Assembly (NCBI GenBank): GCA_937895345.1
Contig: CALAWP010000073.1
Location: 1 to 64,000, forward strand
DNA: 64,000 nucleotides
Source: an uncultured Paenibacillus sp.
Lineage (GTDB): Bacteria > Bacillota > Bacilli > Paenibacillales > Paenibacillaceae
Reading direction: 5' to 3'
Numbering within the stretch: the first letter of the stretch is position 1; each line of letters begins with the position of its first letter. The position numbers and the translations under genes are program-made. Below, one piece after another: positions 8,133 to 18,130 of the stretch. The notes under the pieces are model-generated. The model was not told where the DNA came from and did not search any database. It worked only from the letters and a program-made list of their open reading frames with translations.

Positions 8133-9503
8133 TTGAACAACCCGAATCCGAAAGCCATTTTGGCCAAATCCCGCAAAAAAAGAACCGAGCAAGGACATCC
8201 GTGGATCTACGCAAACGAAATCGATCGGATAGAGGGCGAAGCGCAGCCCGGCGGCCTTGTCGACGTGTATACGCATCAGGGGCGTTATCTGGCGACCGGC
8301 TATTGGAACCCGGCTTCGCAAATAACGATCCGGGTCGTGTCGCACGAGCCGATCGCGGCGCTGGACAAGACGTTTTTCGCCGAGCGGTTTCGCCGGTGCG
8401 CGCAGTACCGTTCCCGATTTGTCAAGGACAACGACTGCCGTCTCGTCTATGGCGAAGCCGATTATTTGCCCGGCCTGATCGTGGACCGCTTTCGCGACGT
8501 GCTCGTCGTGCAGCTGCTGACGCTGGGCATGGAAGCTGTCCGCGACGAACTGGTCGAGGCGCTGGTCGAAGCGTTTGCGCCGCGCGGCATTTACGAGCGC
8601 AGCGACGCTTCGGTGCGGCGGCTGGAAGGGCTGGAGGAACGGACGGGCCCGTTGTACGGGGAATGTCCCGAAATTGTGGAAATCGAAGAGAACGGGCTGA
8701 AGCTGGAGGTCGACATCGTCCACGGGCAAAAAACGGGCTACTTCTACGACCAGCGGGAAAACCGCGCCGCCACCGCTCCGTTAATGACGGGCTGGGGAGC
8801 CCGGAGCGGCATTTCGCTTGAACGGTCCGAAGACGGCCGGCTCATTCCGGTCAACCGGAACGGCAAGGAGGTCGGTTTCCCCTATTGGGACGGCGCGACG
8901 GTTCTCGAATGCTTCGCCCATACCGGCAGCTTCACCCTGCACGCCTGCAAATACGGGGCCAAAAAAGTGACTTGCCTGGACGTGTCGGAGCATGCGATCG
9001 AGACGGCCAAGCGGAACGTCGAGCGCAACGGCTTTTCGGACCGCGTCGAATTTGTCGTAGCCGACGCGTTTCAATATTTGCGGTCGCAGACGAAGGGGCT
9101 GGAGGAGCGGAAGCTGCGGGCCGCAGGCGGGGCGGATACGTCGAAAAAGCTGGAGGAAGGCGGCCGGACCTGGGACGTCGTCATTCTGGACCCGCCGGCC
9201 TTCGCCAAAACGAAAAGCGCCGTGCCGGGAGCGGTCAGAGGCTACAAGGACATCAACCTGCACGGCATGAAGCTGGTGAACGAAGGCGGATACCTCGTAA
9301 CGGCAAGCTGCTCGTACCATATGCGGCCGGAGCTGTTTCTGGCGACGATTCAGGAGGCGGCCGCGGATGCGGGCAAGCTGCTGAGGCTCGTAGATTGGCG
9401 CGGAGCGGGCAAGGATCACCCGCAGCTGCTCGGCGTCGACGAAGGCCATTATTTGAAGTTTGCGATATTCGAGGTTCGCAGCAAACGTCTCGGCAGCGTG
9501 TAA
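8133..9503 (+). CDS. RlmI-type class I rRNA large-subunit methyltransferase
   Basis: 456 residues. The N-terminal PUA-like domain begins LAKSRKKRTEQGHPWIYANE. A central linker carries VYGEADYLPGLIVDR, and the Rossmann methyltransferase domain has ECFAHTGSFTLHA near 257 and VVILDPPAFAKTK near 349. The family makes 5-methylcytosine in 23S rRNA (C1962 in E. coli RlmI). Two insertions (about residues 220-250 and 320-345) make it longer than the usual 395. The start is a TTG at 8133 after AGAGAGGA; the frame is open further upstream, but the family N terminus begins here. It is divergent from the Na/Pi gene. Confidence 0.88.
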   Translation: MNNPNPKAILAKSRKKRTEQGHPWIYANEIDRIEGEAQPGGLVDVYTHQGRYLATGYWNPASQITIRVVSHEPIAALDKTFFAERFRRCAQYRSRFVKDNDCRLVYGEADYLPGLIVDRFRDVLVVQLLTLGMEAVRDELVEALVEAFAPRGIYERSDASVRRLEGLEERTGPLYGECPEIVEIEENGLKLEVDIVHGQKTGYFYDQRENRAATAPLMTGWGARSGISLERSEDGRLIPVNRNGKEVGFPYWDGATVLECFAHTGSFTLHACKYGAKKVTCLDVSEHAIETAKRNVERNGFSDRVEFVVADAFQYLRSQTKGLEERKLRAAGGADTSKKLEEGGRTWDVVILDPPAFAKTKSAVPGAVRGYKDINLHGMKLVNEGGYLVTASCSYHMRPELFLATIQEAAADAGKLLRLVDWRGAGKDHPQLLGVDEGHYLKFAIFEVRSKRLGSV

Positions 9504-9540
9504 CGATAGAAGGGTTTAACGGACAAGGAGGGGAAAGCTT

Positions 9541-12500
9541 ATGGCGCTTCGATTGGTCATCGGCCGTTCGGGAACGGGAAAAACGACGTTGTGCCTGGAC
9601 GAAATTCGCGGCATGCTTCGACAGGCCGCGGACGGGCCGCCGCTTGTCATGCTCGTCCCCGAGCAGGCGACGTTTCAAACGGAATACGCTCTGCTTGCAG
9701 GCGGTCAAGGTCTTCGCGGCACATTGCGGGCGCAGGCGCTCAGCTTTCGCAGGCTCGCTTTCCGCGTCATGCAGGAGACGGGCGGAACCGCTCTCGTTCC
9801 GATCGACGATACGGGCAAGCATATGCTCCTGTACAAGACGGTGCTTCGGTTGTCGGAGCGCCTCGAGCTGTTCCGCGCCGGGGCGGAGCAGCCGGGCTTC
9901 ATCGAGCGTCTTGCCGAGCTGCTGACGGAATGGAAGCGCTACGGCGTCGACAGCGGACGCGTGACGGAAGCGCTGCAAGCCGGCGGTCCGGATCCGGACT
10001 CCAGCGAAGACGGGGGACGGTCGCTGCTTGACCGGAAGCTGCGCGACCTCGCGCTTATATATGGCGAAATGGAGCGGGAGCTGGCCGGAAGGTATATCGA
10101 TTCGGAAGATTATTTGCAGCTGCTGAAGGAAGGCTTTCCGGCGGCTCCGTCTATGCGCGGCGCGCATATTTGGGTCGACGGCTTTCACGGCTTTACGCCG
10201 GCGGAATACGGCGCGCTCGGCGAAATTATGGCGTCGGCGGCCGATATGACGGTGACGCTGACGCTGGACCGTCCTTACGCCGCAGGCGAGGCGCCTCACG
10301 AGCTGGATTTGTTTCATCCCGCCGCGGAAACTTGCCTCAAGCTGCTGGAGTTGGCGGAGCAACGCGGGGTTCAAGTGCTGGAGCCCGTCGTGCTGAACGC
10401 TTCGCCCGCCTGGCGCTTTAAGGACAGTCCGATGCTGGCGCATCTGGAGAAGCATTACGGCAAGCGCGTGCCGATGGCCGTCACCGGCCCGTCGTTCCGT
10501 CCGGACAGTCCCGCTTGCGGCGTATCGCTGCATGCCGCCGGCGGCCGAAGGGCGGAAGTCGACGCCGTGGCGAGAGATATGATCCGCAGAGCCTCGGACG
10601 AGGGGCTGCGCTGGCGGCAGCTGGCGGTCATGGTCCGCAACGCGGAGGATTACGCCGGATACATCGCCCAAATCTTCGAGGAGTACGGCATCCCCTATTA
10701 CATCGATCAGAAGAAAAAGGCGCAGCATCATCCGCTTGTCGAATTTATCCGCTCGGCTTTTGAAACGGTGCTGTACGGCTGGCGCTACGACGCCGTATTC
10801 CGCTGCGTGAAGACGGAGCTGCTGTATCCCCGGGACGGCAGCCTGCCGCGCGAATCGTTCGACCTGCTGGAAAATTACGTGCTGGCGGCGGGCATCGACG
10901 GCCGCAAATGGCTGGACAAAAAGGCGTGGAAGCCGCTCGTACCCGCCGCGCTGGAGGAAGAGACGGCGATGGAAACGGCCGTGCCGGATCGCGCGATGCG
11001 CGAGCTGGAAATCGCGCTGGCCGCCCGGGAAGCGGTTGTGCCGCTGCTCCGCCGTTTCGGGGACAGCTTGCGCAAGGCGGCGGATGTGAAACAGATGTGC
11101 GAAGCGCTGTTCCGCTTGCTCGATCATGCCGACGCCGCCGATTTGCTGGAGCAGTGGAGCCGCGACGATATGGCCAAAGGACAGTCGCTGCGGGCCAGAA
11201 GCCACCGCCAGCTGTGGGACAATGTGATGAGCCTGCTGGACCAGCTGGCGGAGCTGGCGGGCGACCAGCAGGTTGCTCCGGAGCTGTTTGCGGGCATGGT
11301 GGAAGCCGGACTGGACAGTCTGAAGCTGGCGTCCGTGCCGCCGGCGCTCGATCAGGTGCTCGTCGGAAGCATGGACAGGACGCGCTCCGCCGATATTGCA
11401 GTCTGCTACGTGCTGGGCGCCAACGACGGCTTGATGCCGGCGCGGACGCAGGAAGACGGCATTCTGACGGAAGCCGAACGGGAGCTGCTGGAGGAGAGCG
11501 GCATCCGGATGGCGCCGGGGGCCCGCCGCAGGCTGCTGGACGAACGGTTTATGATTTACAACGCGCTAACGAAGCCGGGCCGGCATCTATGGGTCAGCTG
11601 GGCGCAGGCCGATGAAGAGGGGAAAGCGCTGCTTCCGTCGGAAATCGTTCGGATGCTGAAGGGGCTCTATCCCGGCATCCCCGTGTACGATGAACCGCTC
11701 GGACCTTCGCCGGATATGCCGGAAGAAGAGCAGCTGCCGTTCGTTATGCGGCCCGAGTCGGCGCTGTCTCATTTGACGGCGATGGTTCGCGCCTGGCGGC
11801 AAGGGAAGCCGATTTCGCCGCTGTGGTGGAGCGTGTACAACTGGTTTGCCGTTCGACCGGAATGGCAGCCACGGCTGCGGCTCATGATGTCGTCGCTCGT
11901 CTTCGACAATCGGGAGGACGACTTGAGCGCGTCGACGGCTTCGCTGCTGTACGGCGAACGGATGAAGGCGAGCGTCTCCCGCATGGAGCGGTTCGTCTCT
12001 TGTCCGTTCCAGCATTTCGCGATTCACGGCTTGAAGCTTCGGGAGCGCAAGCTGCACCGGCTGGCGGCGCCGGACGTCGGCCAGCTGTTCCATGCGGCGC
12101 TGAGCAAGCTCGCCGGCGAGCTCGGGCCGCGCTGGGGCAAGCTGGGGGCGGACGACCTGAAGGCGGCGGCGGTCCGCGCGGTCGACGCCTTGGCGCCCAA
12201 GCTGCAATCCGAGATTTTGCTCAGCAGCGGCCGGTTTCAGTATATCGCCCGCAAGCTGAAGGAGATCGTCGCGCAAGCGGCGGTTATCCTGGGCGAGCAC
12301 GCCGGAAGGGCCGAGTTCGTGCCTGTAGGAACGGAAGTCGATTTTGGTCCGGGCGGCACGCTGCCTTCGCTTGCGATTCGTCTGGACGACGGCTCCGAGC
12401 TCGAGATTGTCGGCCGGATCGACCGGGTCGACGCGGCGCAGACAAGCGACGGGCTGCTGCTGCGCGTCCTGGACTACAAGTCGAGCGCGACGGCGCTGAA

Positions 12501-13095
12501 GCTGGAGGAAGTGATCCACGGCCTGTCTCTTCAAATGCTGACTTATCTGGACGTGCTGATGACGCATGCGCAGGATTGGCTCGGGCAGCCGGCCTCGCCG
12601 GCGGGGGTGCTTTATTTTCACGTCCATAACCCGTTGCTGCAAACGTCGGGGAGACTGTCCCGGGAAGAAGCGGCGGGCTTGCTGCTGAAGCGGTACAAAA
12701 TGAAAGGTCTCGTGACCGCGGACGCAAGCGTCGTAAAACGGATGGACAGCCGCCTCGAAACCGGCTATTCCGACATGTTGCCGGTGGCGCTGAAACGGGA
12801 CGGAAGCTTCTACAGCAGCGCTTCCGTCGTCACCGAGGAGCAGTGGGATACGCTGCGGAGGGCGGTCAGGCGGAGCATCGGACGGATCGGCAGCTCGATC
12901 CGCCGGGGACGGGTCGCCATCGAACCGTATCGGATGGGCGGCAAGACGCCTTGCCAATATTGCGATTACAAAGCCGTATGCCAATTCGACCCTTTGTTTC
13001 CGGGCAACGATTACGCCAAGCTGCGCAAAACCGGCAAAGAAGAAGTTTGGCAGCAGCTTGAAGAGCGGCTTGAAGAGGAGCGTGAAACGACATGA
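9541..13095 (+). CDS. addB: ATP-dependent helicase/nuclease subunit B
   Basis: 1184 residues. This is the second subunit of AddAB, the Firmicutes counterpart of RecBCD that resects double-strand breaks. A Walker-A-like GRSGTGKTT lies at residues 8-16. The inactivated helicase core follows, and the C-terminal PD-(D/E)xK nuclease has VLDYKSS near 977. The iron-sulphur cluster cysteines are visible: FVSCPFQHF near 821 and CQYCDYKAVC near 1138-1147. The start follows AAGGAGGGG. It overlaps addA by four bases (ATGA), so the subunits are made in equal amounts. Confidence 0.96.
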   Translation: MALRLVIGRSGTGKTTLCLDEIRGMLRQAADGPPLVMLVPEQATFQTEYALLAGGQGLRGTLRAQALSFRRLAFRVMQETGGTALVPIDDTGKHMLLYKTVLRLSERLELFRAGAEQPGFIERLAELLTEWKRYGVDSGRVTEALQAGGPDPDSSEDGGRSLLDRKLRDLALIYGEMERELAGRYIDSEDYLQLLKEGFPAAPSMRGAHIWVDGFHGFTPAEYGALGEIMASAADMTVTLTLDRPYAAGEAPHELDLFHPAAETCLKLLELAEQRGVQVLEPVVLNASPAWRFKDSPMLAHLEKHYGKRVPMAVTGPSFRPDSPACGVSLHAAGGRRAEVDAVARDMIRRASDEGLRWRQLAVMVRNAEDYAGYIAQIFEEYGIPYYIDQKKKAQHHPLVEFIRSAFETVLYGWRYDAVFRCVKTELLYPRDGSLPRESFDLLENYVLAAGIDGRKWLDKKAWKPLVPAALEEETAMETAVPDRAMRELEIALAAREAVVPLLRRFGDSLRKAADVKQMCEALFRLLDHADAADLLEQWSRDDMAKGQSLRARSHRQLWDNVMSLLDQLAELAGDQQVAPELFAGMVEAGLDSLKLASVPPALDQVLVGSMDRTRSADIAVCYVLGANDGLMPARTQEDGILTEAERELLEESGIRMAPGARRRLLDERFMIYNALTKPGRHLWVSWAQADEEGKALLPSEIVRMLKGLYPGIPVYDEPLGPSPDMPEEEQLPFVMRPESALSHLTAMVRAWRQGKPISPLWWSVYNWFAVRPEWQPRLRLMMSSLVFDNREDDLSASTASLLYGERMKASVSRMERFVSCPFQHFAIHGLKLRERKLHRLAAPDVGQLFHAALSKLAGELGPRWGKLGADDLKAAAVRAVDALAPKLQSEILLSSGRFQYIARKLKEIVAQAAVILGEHAGRAEFVPVGTEVDFGPGGTLPSLAIRLDDGSELEIVGRIDRVDAAQTSDGLLLRVLDYKSSATALKLEEVIHGLSLQMLTYLDVLMTHAQDWLGQPASPAGVLYFHVHNPLLQTSGRLSREEAAGLLLKRYKMKGLVTADASVVKRMDSRLETGYSDMLPVALKRDGSFYSSASVVTEEQWDTLRRAVRRSIGRIGSSIRRGRVAIEPYRMGGKTPCQYCDYKAVCQFDPLFPGNDYAKLRKTGKEEVWQQLEERLEEERETT

Positions 13096-16000
13096 CGACA
13101 GCCGACATCGGCAAGCCGCCGGGCAGCAGCTGGACGGACCATCAATGGAGCGCGGTCGTGACCGGCGGCTCCAATGTGCTCGTCGCGGCTGCGGCCGGCT
13201 CGGGCAAGACGGCGGTGCTCGTCGAAAGAATTATTCGCCGCATTTCCTCGGATACGGACGTGGACCGGCTGCTCGTCGCCACGTTTACGAAAGCGGCCGC
13301 GGCGGAGATGAAGGACCGAATCCGGCTGGCGTTGGAGAAGGAGCTGGAGCGCAAGCCGGATTCGGAGCATTTGAGCAGACAGCTTGCACTGATGGGCCGG
13401 GCTTCCATTACGACGCTGCATTCCTTTTGCCTGGATGTCATTCGCAAATATTATCCGCTGATCGGCCTTGACCCGGGGTTCCGCATCGCCAACGAGACGG
13501 AGAGCGAGCTGCTTCGGCTGGAGGTGCTGGACGACCTGTTCGAAAACCGGTATCAGCTTTCGGACGACGAGCGGGACGAAGCGGCTCCCGGCGGCGCCGG
13601 ACCGTTTCTGAAGCTGGTCGACCGCTACGGCGGCGAGAAGGGCGACGAGCCGCTGTACCAGCTTGTGCAGGAGCTGTACGATTTTTCCCGGAGCCATCCA
13701 TGGCCGGATCATTGGCTGAGGAACGCGGCGGCGGCTTTTTGCATCGGATCGGCCGATGAGCTCGAACGGAGCGCCTGGACCGCCAGTCTCCGCGACGGCG
13801 TGGAATTGACGCTCGAAGGCGCCGCCGCTTTGCTGCGGCAAGCGTTGGAGCTCGCCGAACGACCCGCGGGACCTGCGGCCTACGCGGCAACGCTGAAGGA
13901 CGATGTTCTGGCCGTAGAAGGTTTGCTCGGCGCGGTGCGGCATCGGCCGTGGAGAGAGTGGGCAGCCGCCTTCGCGGAAGCCGGGTTCGGCAAGCTGAAG
14001 CCGGTCAAGGGCGACGACGTCGACAAGGCGCTGCAGGAGAACGCGAAGGAGCTGCGCGACGAAGCCAAGCAGCTGGTGGCCGGTCTCGCGGCGGAGCTGT
14101 TCTCGCGCGATGCGGATCAGTACGCGGAAGAGATGAACGAGCTGGCGCCGTTAATGGCCGCGCTTGCGGAGCTGGTCATCGAGTTCGGCGCCCGGTACGA
14201 AGAGAAGAAACGCGCGAAGGGACTGCTGGATTTCGGCGATTTGGAGCATTATTGCCTGCGCATTCTTCGGGACGGCGCTTCGTCGCCCGGCAAGCTGATT
14301 CCTTCGGTCGCCGCGAAGGAATACCAGCGGCAGTTCGAGGAAATTTTGCTGGACGAGTATCAGGATACGAACATGGTGCAGGAGGCGATCGTTTCGCTGA
14401 TCGAACGGCGGAGCGGCGGCGGCAACCGGTTTATGGTCGGCGACGTCAAGCAGAGCATCTACCGGTTCCGTCTGGCGGAGCCAAATCTCTTTTTGCAAAA
14501 GTATAAGTCGTATCGCTCCCGTACGGAACCGTCTGCGCTTCCGGGCGGTGAAGCGGGCGTGCGCATCGATCTGGCGCGCAACTTCCGCAGCCGAAGCGAG
14601 GTCGTGGACGGCGTCAACCGGGTGTTTCGCGCCATCATGCGCGAGAAGGTGGCCGAGCTGGATTACGACAGCCGGGCCGAGCTCGTCTACGGGGCCTCAT
14701 ATCCGCCTCCGGCGCAGCCCGGCAGCTGCGACATTCAATTTGCGGTGCTCGACCGGGGCGCCGCTCCCGGCGGTGCAGGAGAAGACGCTGCTGCGTCTTC
14801 CGACGGCCAGGACGACGGCGAGGCGGCGGAGCGGCTGGCCGCGGCGGAAGCGGCGGCGGAAATGGCCGCGGCCCAGCTGGAGGCGCGCTGGATTGCCGCC
14901 CGGCTCAGGGAGCTGGCCGACTCGGGATATCAGGTATACGACGGCAAGGCGGGAACGTACCGGCCGATGAAATGGCAGGACGCGGTCATCTTGCTCCGAG
15001 CTTCCCAGCAATGGGCGCCCGTGCTGATCGAGGAGCTGCAGGCGCAAGGGATACCGGCTTATGCGGAGCTGGCCGGAGGTTATTTCGAAGCGACGGAAAT
15101 CGAAACGATGCTGTCGCTGCTGCGCGTCATCGACAATCCTTATCAGGACATCCCGCTGGCGGCGGCGCTGCGCTCCCCTCTCTTCGGTCTGAATGCGGAG
15201 GAGCTGGCGCTGATCCGGATATACGCAGGAAACAAATCGTATTACGAAGCCGCGGCGGCTGCCGCCGGCGATTCCCGCATGAGCGGTTCCGCGCGTAACA
15301 AGCTGTCGCGGTTTCTGGACAGCCTCGACGCATGGCGCGAGGAGGCCCGCCAAGGCTCGCTCGCCGATTTGCTGTGGCGCATCTACAAGGAAACGGGGTA
15401 TTACGATTTTGCCGGGGGGCTTCCCGGCGGCATGCAGCGCCAAGCGAACTTGCGGGCGCTGTACGACCGGGCGAAGCAATACGAGGCCACCTCGTTCCGC
15501 GGCTTGTTCCGCTTTCTGCGCTTCATCGAGCGGATGCGCGACAGCGGCGGCGACCTTGGCACGGCAGGAGCGCTGGGCGAGGGTGAGGACGTCGTGCGCA
15601 TCATGTCCATCCATAAGAGCAAGGGGCTGGAGTTTCCGGTCGTATTCGCGGCCGGCCTCGGCAAATCGTTTAATATGCAAGATTTGCGCCGTCCGTTCCT
15701 CCTCCACAAGGAGCTCGGGTTCGGCCCGAAATTTGTCGATCCGGACATGCGCATCAGCTTTCCAAGCTTGCCTTGCCTGGCGATCCGCAGAGCGATGCGC
15801 AACGAGCTGCTGGCCGAGGAGATGCGCATATTGTACGTGGCGCTGACGCGTCCGAAGGAAAAGCTGTTTCTGGTCGGAACGGCGTCGAATGCCGCCAAAA
15901 AGCTGAAAAGCTGGCAATCGGCGCTTGAGGCGGACGGATCCGTCGGCGATTATCATGTCGCGTCGGCCAAGTGCTTCCTGGATTGGCTCGGCCCGCTTGC

Positions 16001-16955
16001 GGCTTCGCAGCTGGCCTCGCAGACGGAGACGCGCGAAGTCGGAGACGGTGGGCTGCCGTGGAGCTGCGGCATCGCTCCGGCGGAATGGTTCGGGTCGGAA
16101 GCGGCGGCTTCGCTCGAGAGCCCTTCCGGCTCGGAAGAAGCGGACGCGGAGCGGCTGCAGGCGATCGTATCTCTGGCGGTGCTGGACGACGCGGAGCCGA
16201 ATGCCGCGCTTGGCGAGCGCTTGTCTTGGACGTATCCGTACGCGGCGGCGGCGGAAACGGCGGCCAAAACGTCGGTAACGGAAATGAAAAGACTGGCGGC
16301 CGAACCGCAGGACGACGCGGCCGAGCCGTTCGCCGCCGCCGGGCGGCTGGCCGATCGGACGTCAACGGCATCGGAATGGCCGGCCAAAGGAACGTTTAGA
16401 CTTCGTCGTCCCGCGTTTATGGAGGAAAAGACGTTAACGCCGGCCGAAAAAGGCTCCGTCAGCCACTTGCTGATGCAGCATCTGCCGCTGGACCGGCCGA
16501 TGGACGAAGCGGCGGTGAGGGCCGTTCTCGACGACATGACGGCACGCAAGCTTCTGACTCCCTTTCAGGCCGCCTCCGCCGACGCCGGCGCCGCGGCCGC
16601 CTTTTACAACTCGGAACTGGGCTTGCGGCTTCTTCGAGCAAGCTGGGTGCGCCGGGAGGTTCCGTTCAGCTCGATGTTCCCGGCAGGCCGGATTTATCCG
16701 GAGGCCGCCGCGCAGCTGGACGGCGAAGGGGTGCTGATTCAGGGCGTCATTGACTGTCTCTTCCAGGACGAACGGGGATTGGTGCTGCTCGATTACAAGA
16801 CGGACCGGATCTATATGCAGCAGTGGGAGCAGGCGGCGGAACGGCACCGGTTCCAGATCGAACTGTATGCGGAAGCCGTCGAGTCGGCCCTTGGCCGCAA
16901 GGTGGACGAGCGCTATGTCTATTTCTTCGACGGGGCGCAGGCAGTCAAGTTATAG
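13092..16955 (+). CDS. addA: ATP-dependent helicase/nuclease subunit A
   Basis: 1287 residues. This is the active UvrD/Rep-type helicase and nuclease of AddAB. Walker A AAAGSGKT is at residues 33-40, motif II LLDEYQDT near 418, and the helicase C-terminal IMSIHKSKGLEFPVVF motif near 837. The C-terminal nuclease has VLLDYKTDRI near 1230. Alanine- and glutamate-rich linkers (about 555-595 and 1010-1100) fit the high GC content. It starts inside the addB stop. In B. subtilis addBA sits elsewhere; here it is placed inside the yqeW-rpsU interval. Confidence 0.96.
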   Translation: MTTADIGKPPGSSWTDHQWSAVVTGGSNVLVAAAAGSGKTAVLVERIIRRISSDTDVDRLLVATFTKAAAAEMKDRIRLALEKELERKPDSEHLSRQLALMGRASITTLHSFCLDVIRKYYPLIGLDPGFRIANETESELLRLEVLDDLFENRYQLSDDERDEAAPGGAGPFLKLVDRYGGEKGDEPLYQLVQELYDFSRSHPWPDHWLRNAAAAFCIGSADELERSAWTASLRDGVELTLEGAAALLRQALELAERPAGPAAYAATLKDDVLAVEGLLGAVRHRPWREWAAAFAEAGFGKLKPVKGDDVDKALQENAKELRDEAKQLVAGLAAELFSRDADQYAEEMNELAPLMAALAELVIEFGARYEEKKRAKGLLDFGDLEHYCLRILRDGASSPGKLIPSVAAKEYQRQFEEILLDEYQDTNMVQEAIVSLIERRSGGGNRFMVGDVKQSIYRFRLAEPNLFLQKYKSYRSRTEPSALPGGEAGVRIDLARNFRSRSEVVDGVNRVFRAIMREKVAELDYDSRAELVYGASYPPPAQPGSCDIQFAVLDRGAAPGGAGEDAAASSDGQDDGEAAERLAAAEAAAEMAAAQLEARWIAARLRELADSGYQVYDGKAGTYRPMKWQDAVILLRASQQWAPVLIEELQAQGIPAYAELAGGYFEATEIETMLSLLRVIDNPYQDIPLAAALRSPLFGLNAEELALIRIYAGNKSYYEAAAAAAGDSRMSGSARNKLSRFLDSLDAWREEARQGSLADLLWRIYKETGYYDFAGGLPGGMQRQANLRALYDRAKQYEATSFRGLFRFLRFIERMRDSGGDLGTAGALGEGEDVVRIMSIHKSKGLEFPVVFAAGLGKSFNMQDLRRPFLLHKELGFGPKFVDPDMRISFPSLPCLAIRRAMRNELLAEEMRILYVALTRPKEKLFLVGTASNAAKKLKSWQSALEADGSVGDYHVASAKCFLDWLGPLAASQLASQTETREVGDGGLPWSCGIAPAEWFGSEAAASLESPSGSEEADAERLQAIVSLAVLDDAEPNAALGERLSWTYPYAAAAETAAKTSVTEMKRLAAEPQDDAAEPFAAAGRLADRTSTASEWPAKGTFRLRRPAFMEEKTLTPAEKGSVSHLLMQHLPLDRPMDEAAVRAVLDDMTARKLLTPFQAASADAGAAAAFYNSELGLRLLRASWVRREVPFSSMFPAGRIYPEAAAQLDGEGVLIQGVIDCLFQDERGLVLLDYKTDRIYMQQWEQAAERHRFQIELYAEAVESALGRKVDERYVYFFDGAQAVKL

Positions 16956-17015
16956 AAGCGTTGCCGGACGGCGCGATCCGATAGCGAGTCCGGCAGCCGA
17001 ACGGAGGATATCGTG

Positions 17016-17648
17016 ATGGAACAACAACCAACAGGCAAGAGGCCCGTCGCGCTGGCGGTCGCGCTTATTCTGCTCGTCTTCAGCGTGATGGGCAACGTGC
17101 TGCTGCTGACCAAAAATATCGAGCATACCCGATCAAGCGCCGAGCGGGAGGGCGAGGCGATATTTGCGGGGTTTGCCGGAAGCAGAGACTATTTGGAACA
17201 TATGGGCCAATATGCCGAACAGCTGCTGCAGCTGGCTGGCACCGATGCGGACGCGGCCCGCTTGACTGCTGCGCATATGGCGGATGCGGCCGTTCGCGAG
17301 GGCAAGGTCATCGCAAGCCTGATGGCCAAGGCCGAGGAAACGGGCGGCAGCGGTTTTGCCGGCGCCGGTCAGGCGGCAGCCGATTATTTGAGCGTCCGGG
17401 TCGGAGAAGAGCTGAAGCGGATTGGCGAAGGAGCGGGACCGCTTGCTCCGGAGGAACGGGAAGCCGCAGAGGCGATTCAAAGCACGTTCGATGATCTGTC
17501 GAAAATCGTGTCCTCATTTCATTTCGCCATGGAGGGCAGTCGAGGAGCGATGATCCGGCTGTCGAGCGGCTTCGAATGGCTGGATGTCGCGGAACGTATG
17601 CATGACCGCATGCTGGAGCCCGCGCCGGCCGATGCGGCTTCCGAATGA
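17016..17648 (+). CDS. Membrane-anchored hypothetical protein
   Basis: A 210-residue protein of no family I recognise. One transmembrane helix (about residues 9-29, ALAVALILLVFSVMGNVLLL) follows a short basic N terminus, so the rest, mostly alpha-helical and rich in Ala and Glu, should face the outside. No cysteines or catalytic motifs are seen. GGAGGA (17003-17008) favours the ATG at 17016 over the GTG one codon earlier. It lies 60 bases behind addA on the same strand and may be the last gene of that transcript; nothing ties it to recombination. Confidence 0.65.
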   Translation: MEQQPTGKRPVALAVALILLVFSVMGNVLLLTKNIEHTRSSAEREGEAIFAGFAGSRDYLEHMGQYAEQLLQLAGTDADAARLTAAHMADAAVREGKVIASLMAKAEETGGSGFAGAGQAAADYLSVRVGEELKRIGEGAGPLAPEEREAAEAIQSTFDDLSKIVSSFHFAMEGSRGAMIRLSSGFEWLDVAERMHDRMLEPAPADAASE

Positions 17649-17709
17649 AACGGCAGTAGCCATTCGCCTATCTCCTGCATAAGATGAACCGACAGGAGGC
17701 TGATAAGCG

Positions 17710-18006
17710 ATGGACCACACGGCGCTGAATACGGCGCAAGTCAAACAGCATTGCGAAAAACATATGCACCGGTACGTGCTCATTCAGGCAAGAGACGGCT
17801 GGTGCGACGGCATAGTGGAACACGTGGACGACGATTCGGTTTACCTCGCGGTTCCTTACTGCCAGGGCGAGCAGGACAACAGGGCGTTTTTGCCTTACGG
17901 CGGACCGATCTATCCGTATCCGTATTTTCCGCGCAGACGCTTTATCCGCAGAAGATTTCCGCTGGCGGCGCTGCTCGCATTGTCGCTGCTGCCGTTTTAT
18001 TACTAA
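17710..18006 (+). CDS. Small hypothetical protein with Lsm-like N-terminal half
   Basis: 98 residues. The first half (HRYVLIQARDGWCDGIVEHVDDDSVYLAVPY) looks like a short beta-barrel of the kind that binds RNA or metal. The second half is a Pro/Tyr-rich segment (PYGGPIYPYPYFPRR), a basic stretch and a hydrophobic C terminus (PLAALLALSLLPFYY). This composition resembles small spore-coat or membrane-associated proteins of Bacillales, but I cannot name a family. The start follows GACAGGAGG. It stands alone between the hypothetical membrane protein and hinT. Confidence 0.6.
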   Translation: MDHTALNTAQVKQHCEKHMHRYVLIQARDGWCDGIVEHVDDDSVYLAVPYCQGEQDNRAFLPYGGPIYPYPYFPRRRFIRRRFPLAALLALSLLPFYY

Positions 18007-18069
18007 TTCTCCGCCCCGGCGGCGGACCGACGGAAATCAGACGGCGTCTGGTTTCCGCCCTTCCCTTCA

Positions 18070-18099
18070 TTGGACGAGCCCTGCGCCATCCGTTATGAT
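18070..18099 (+). promoter_or_regulatory. Candidate sigma-A promoter for hinT
   Basis: TTGGAC, an 18-base spacer, then TATGAT at 18094-18099, about 31 bases before the hinT start codon. Confidence 0.5.
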
Positions 18100-18130
18100 A
18101 AGAGAAAAAAGAACTAGGAGGATTCCGCTG

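Noticed and set aside
9253..11205. Long minus-strand open frame of about 650 codons under rlmI/addB
   Set aside because: It is a shadow of the high-GC coding frame; no start signal or family motif, and it covers the well-supported addB.
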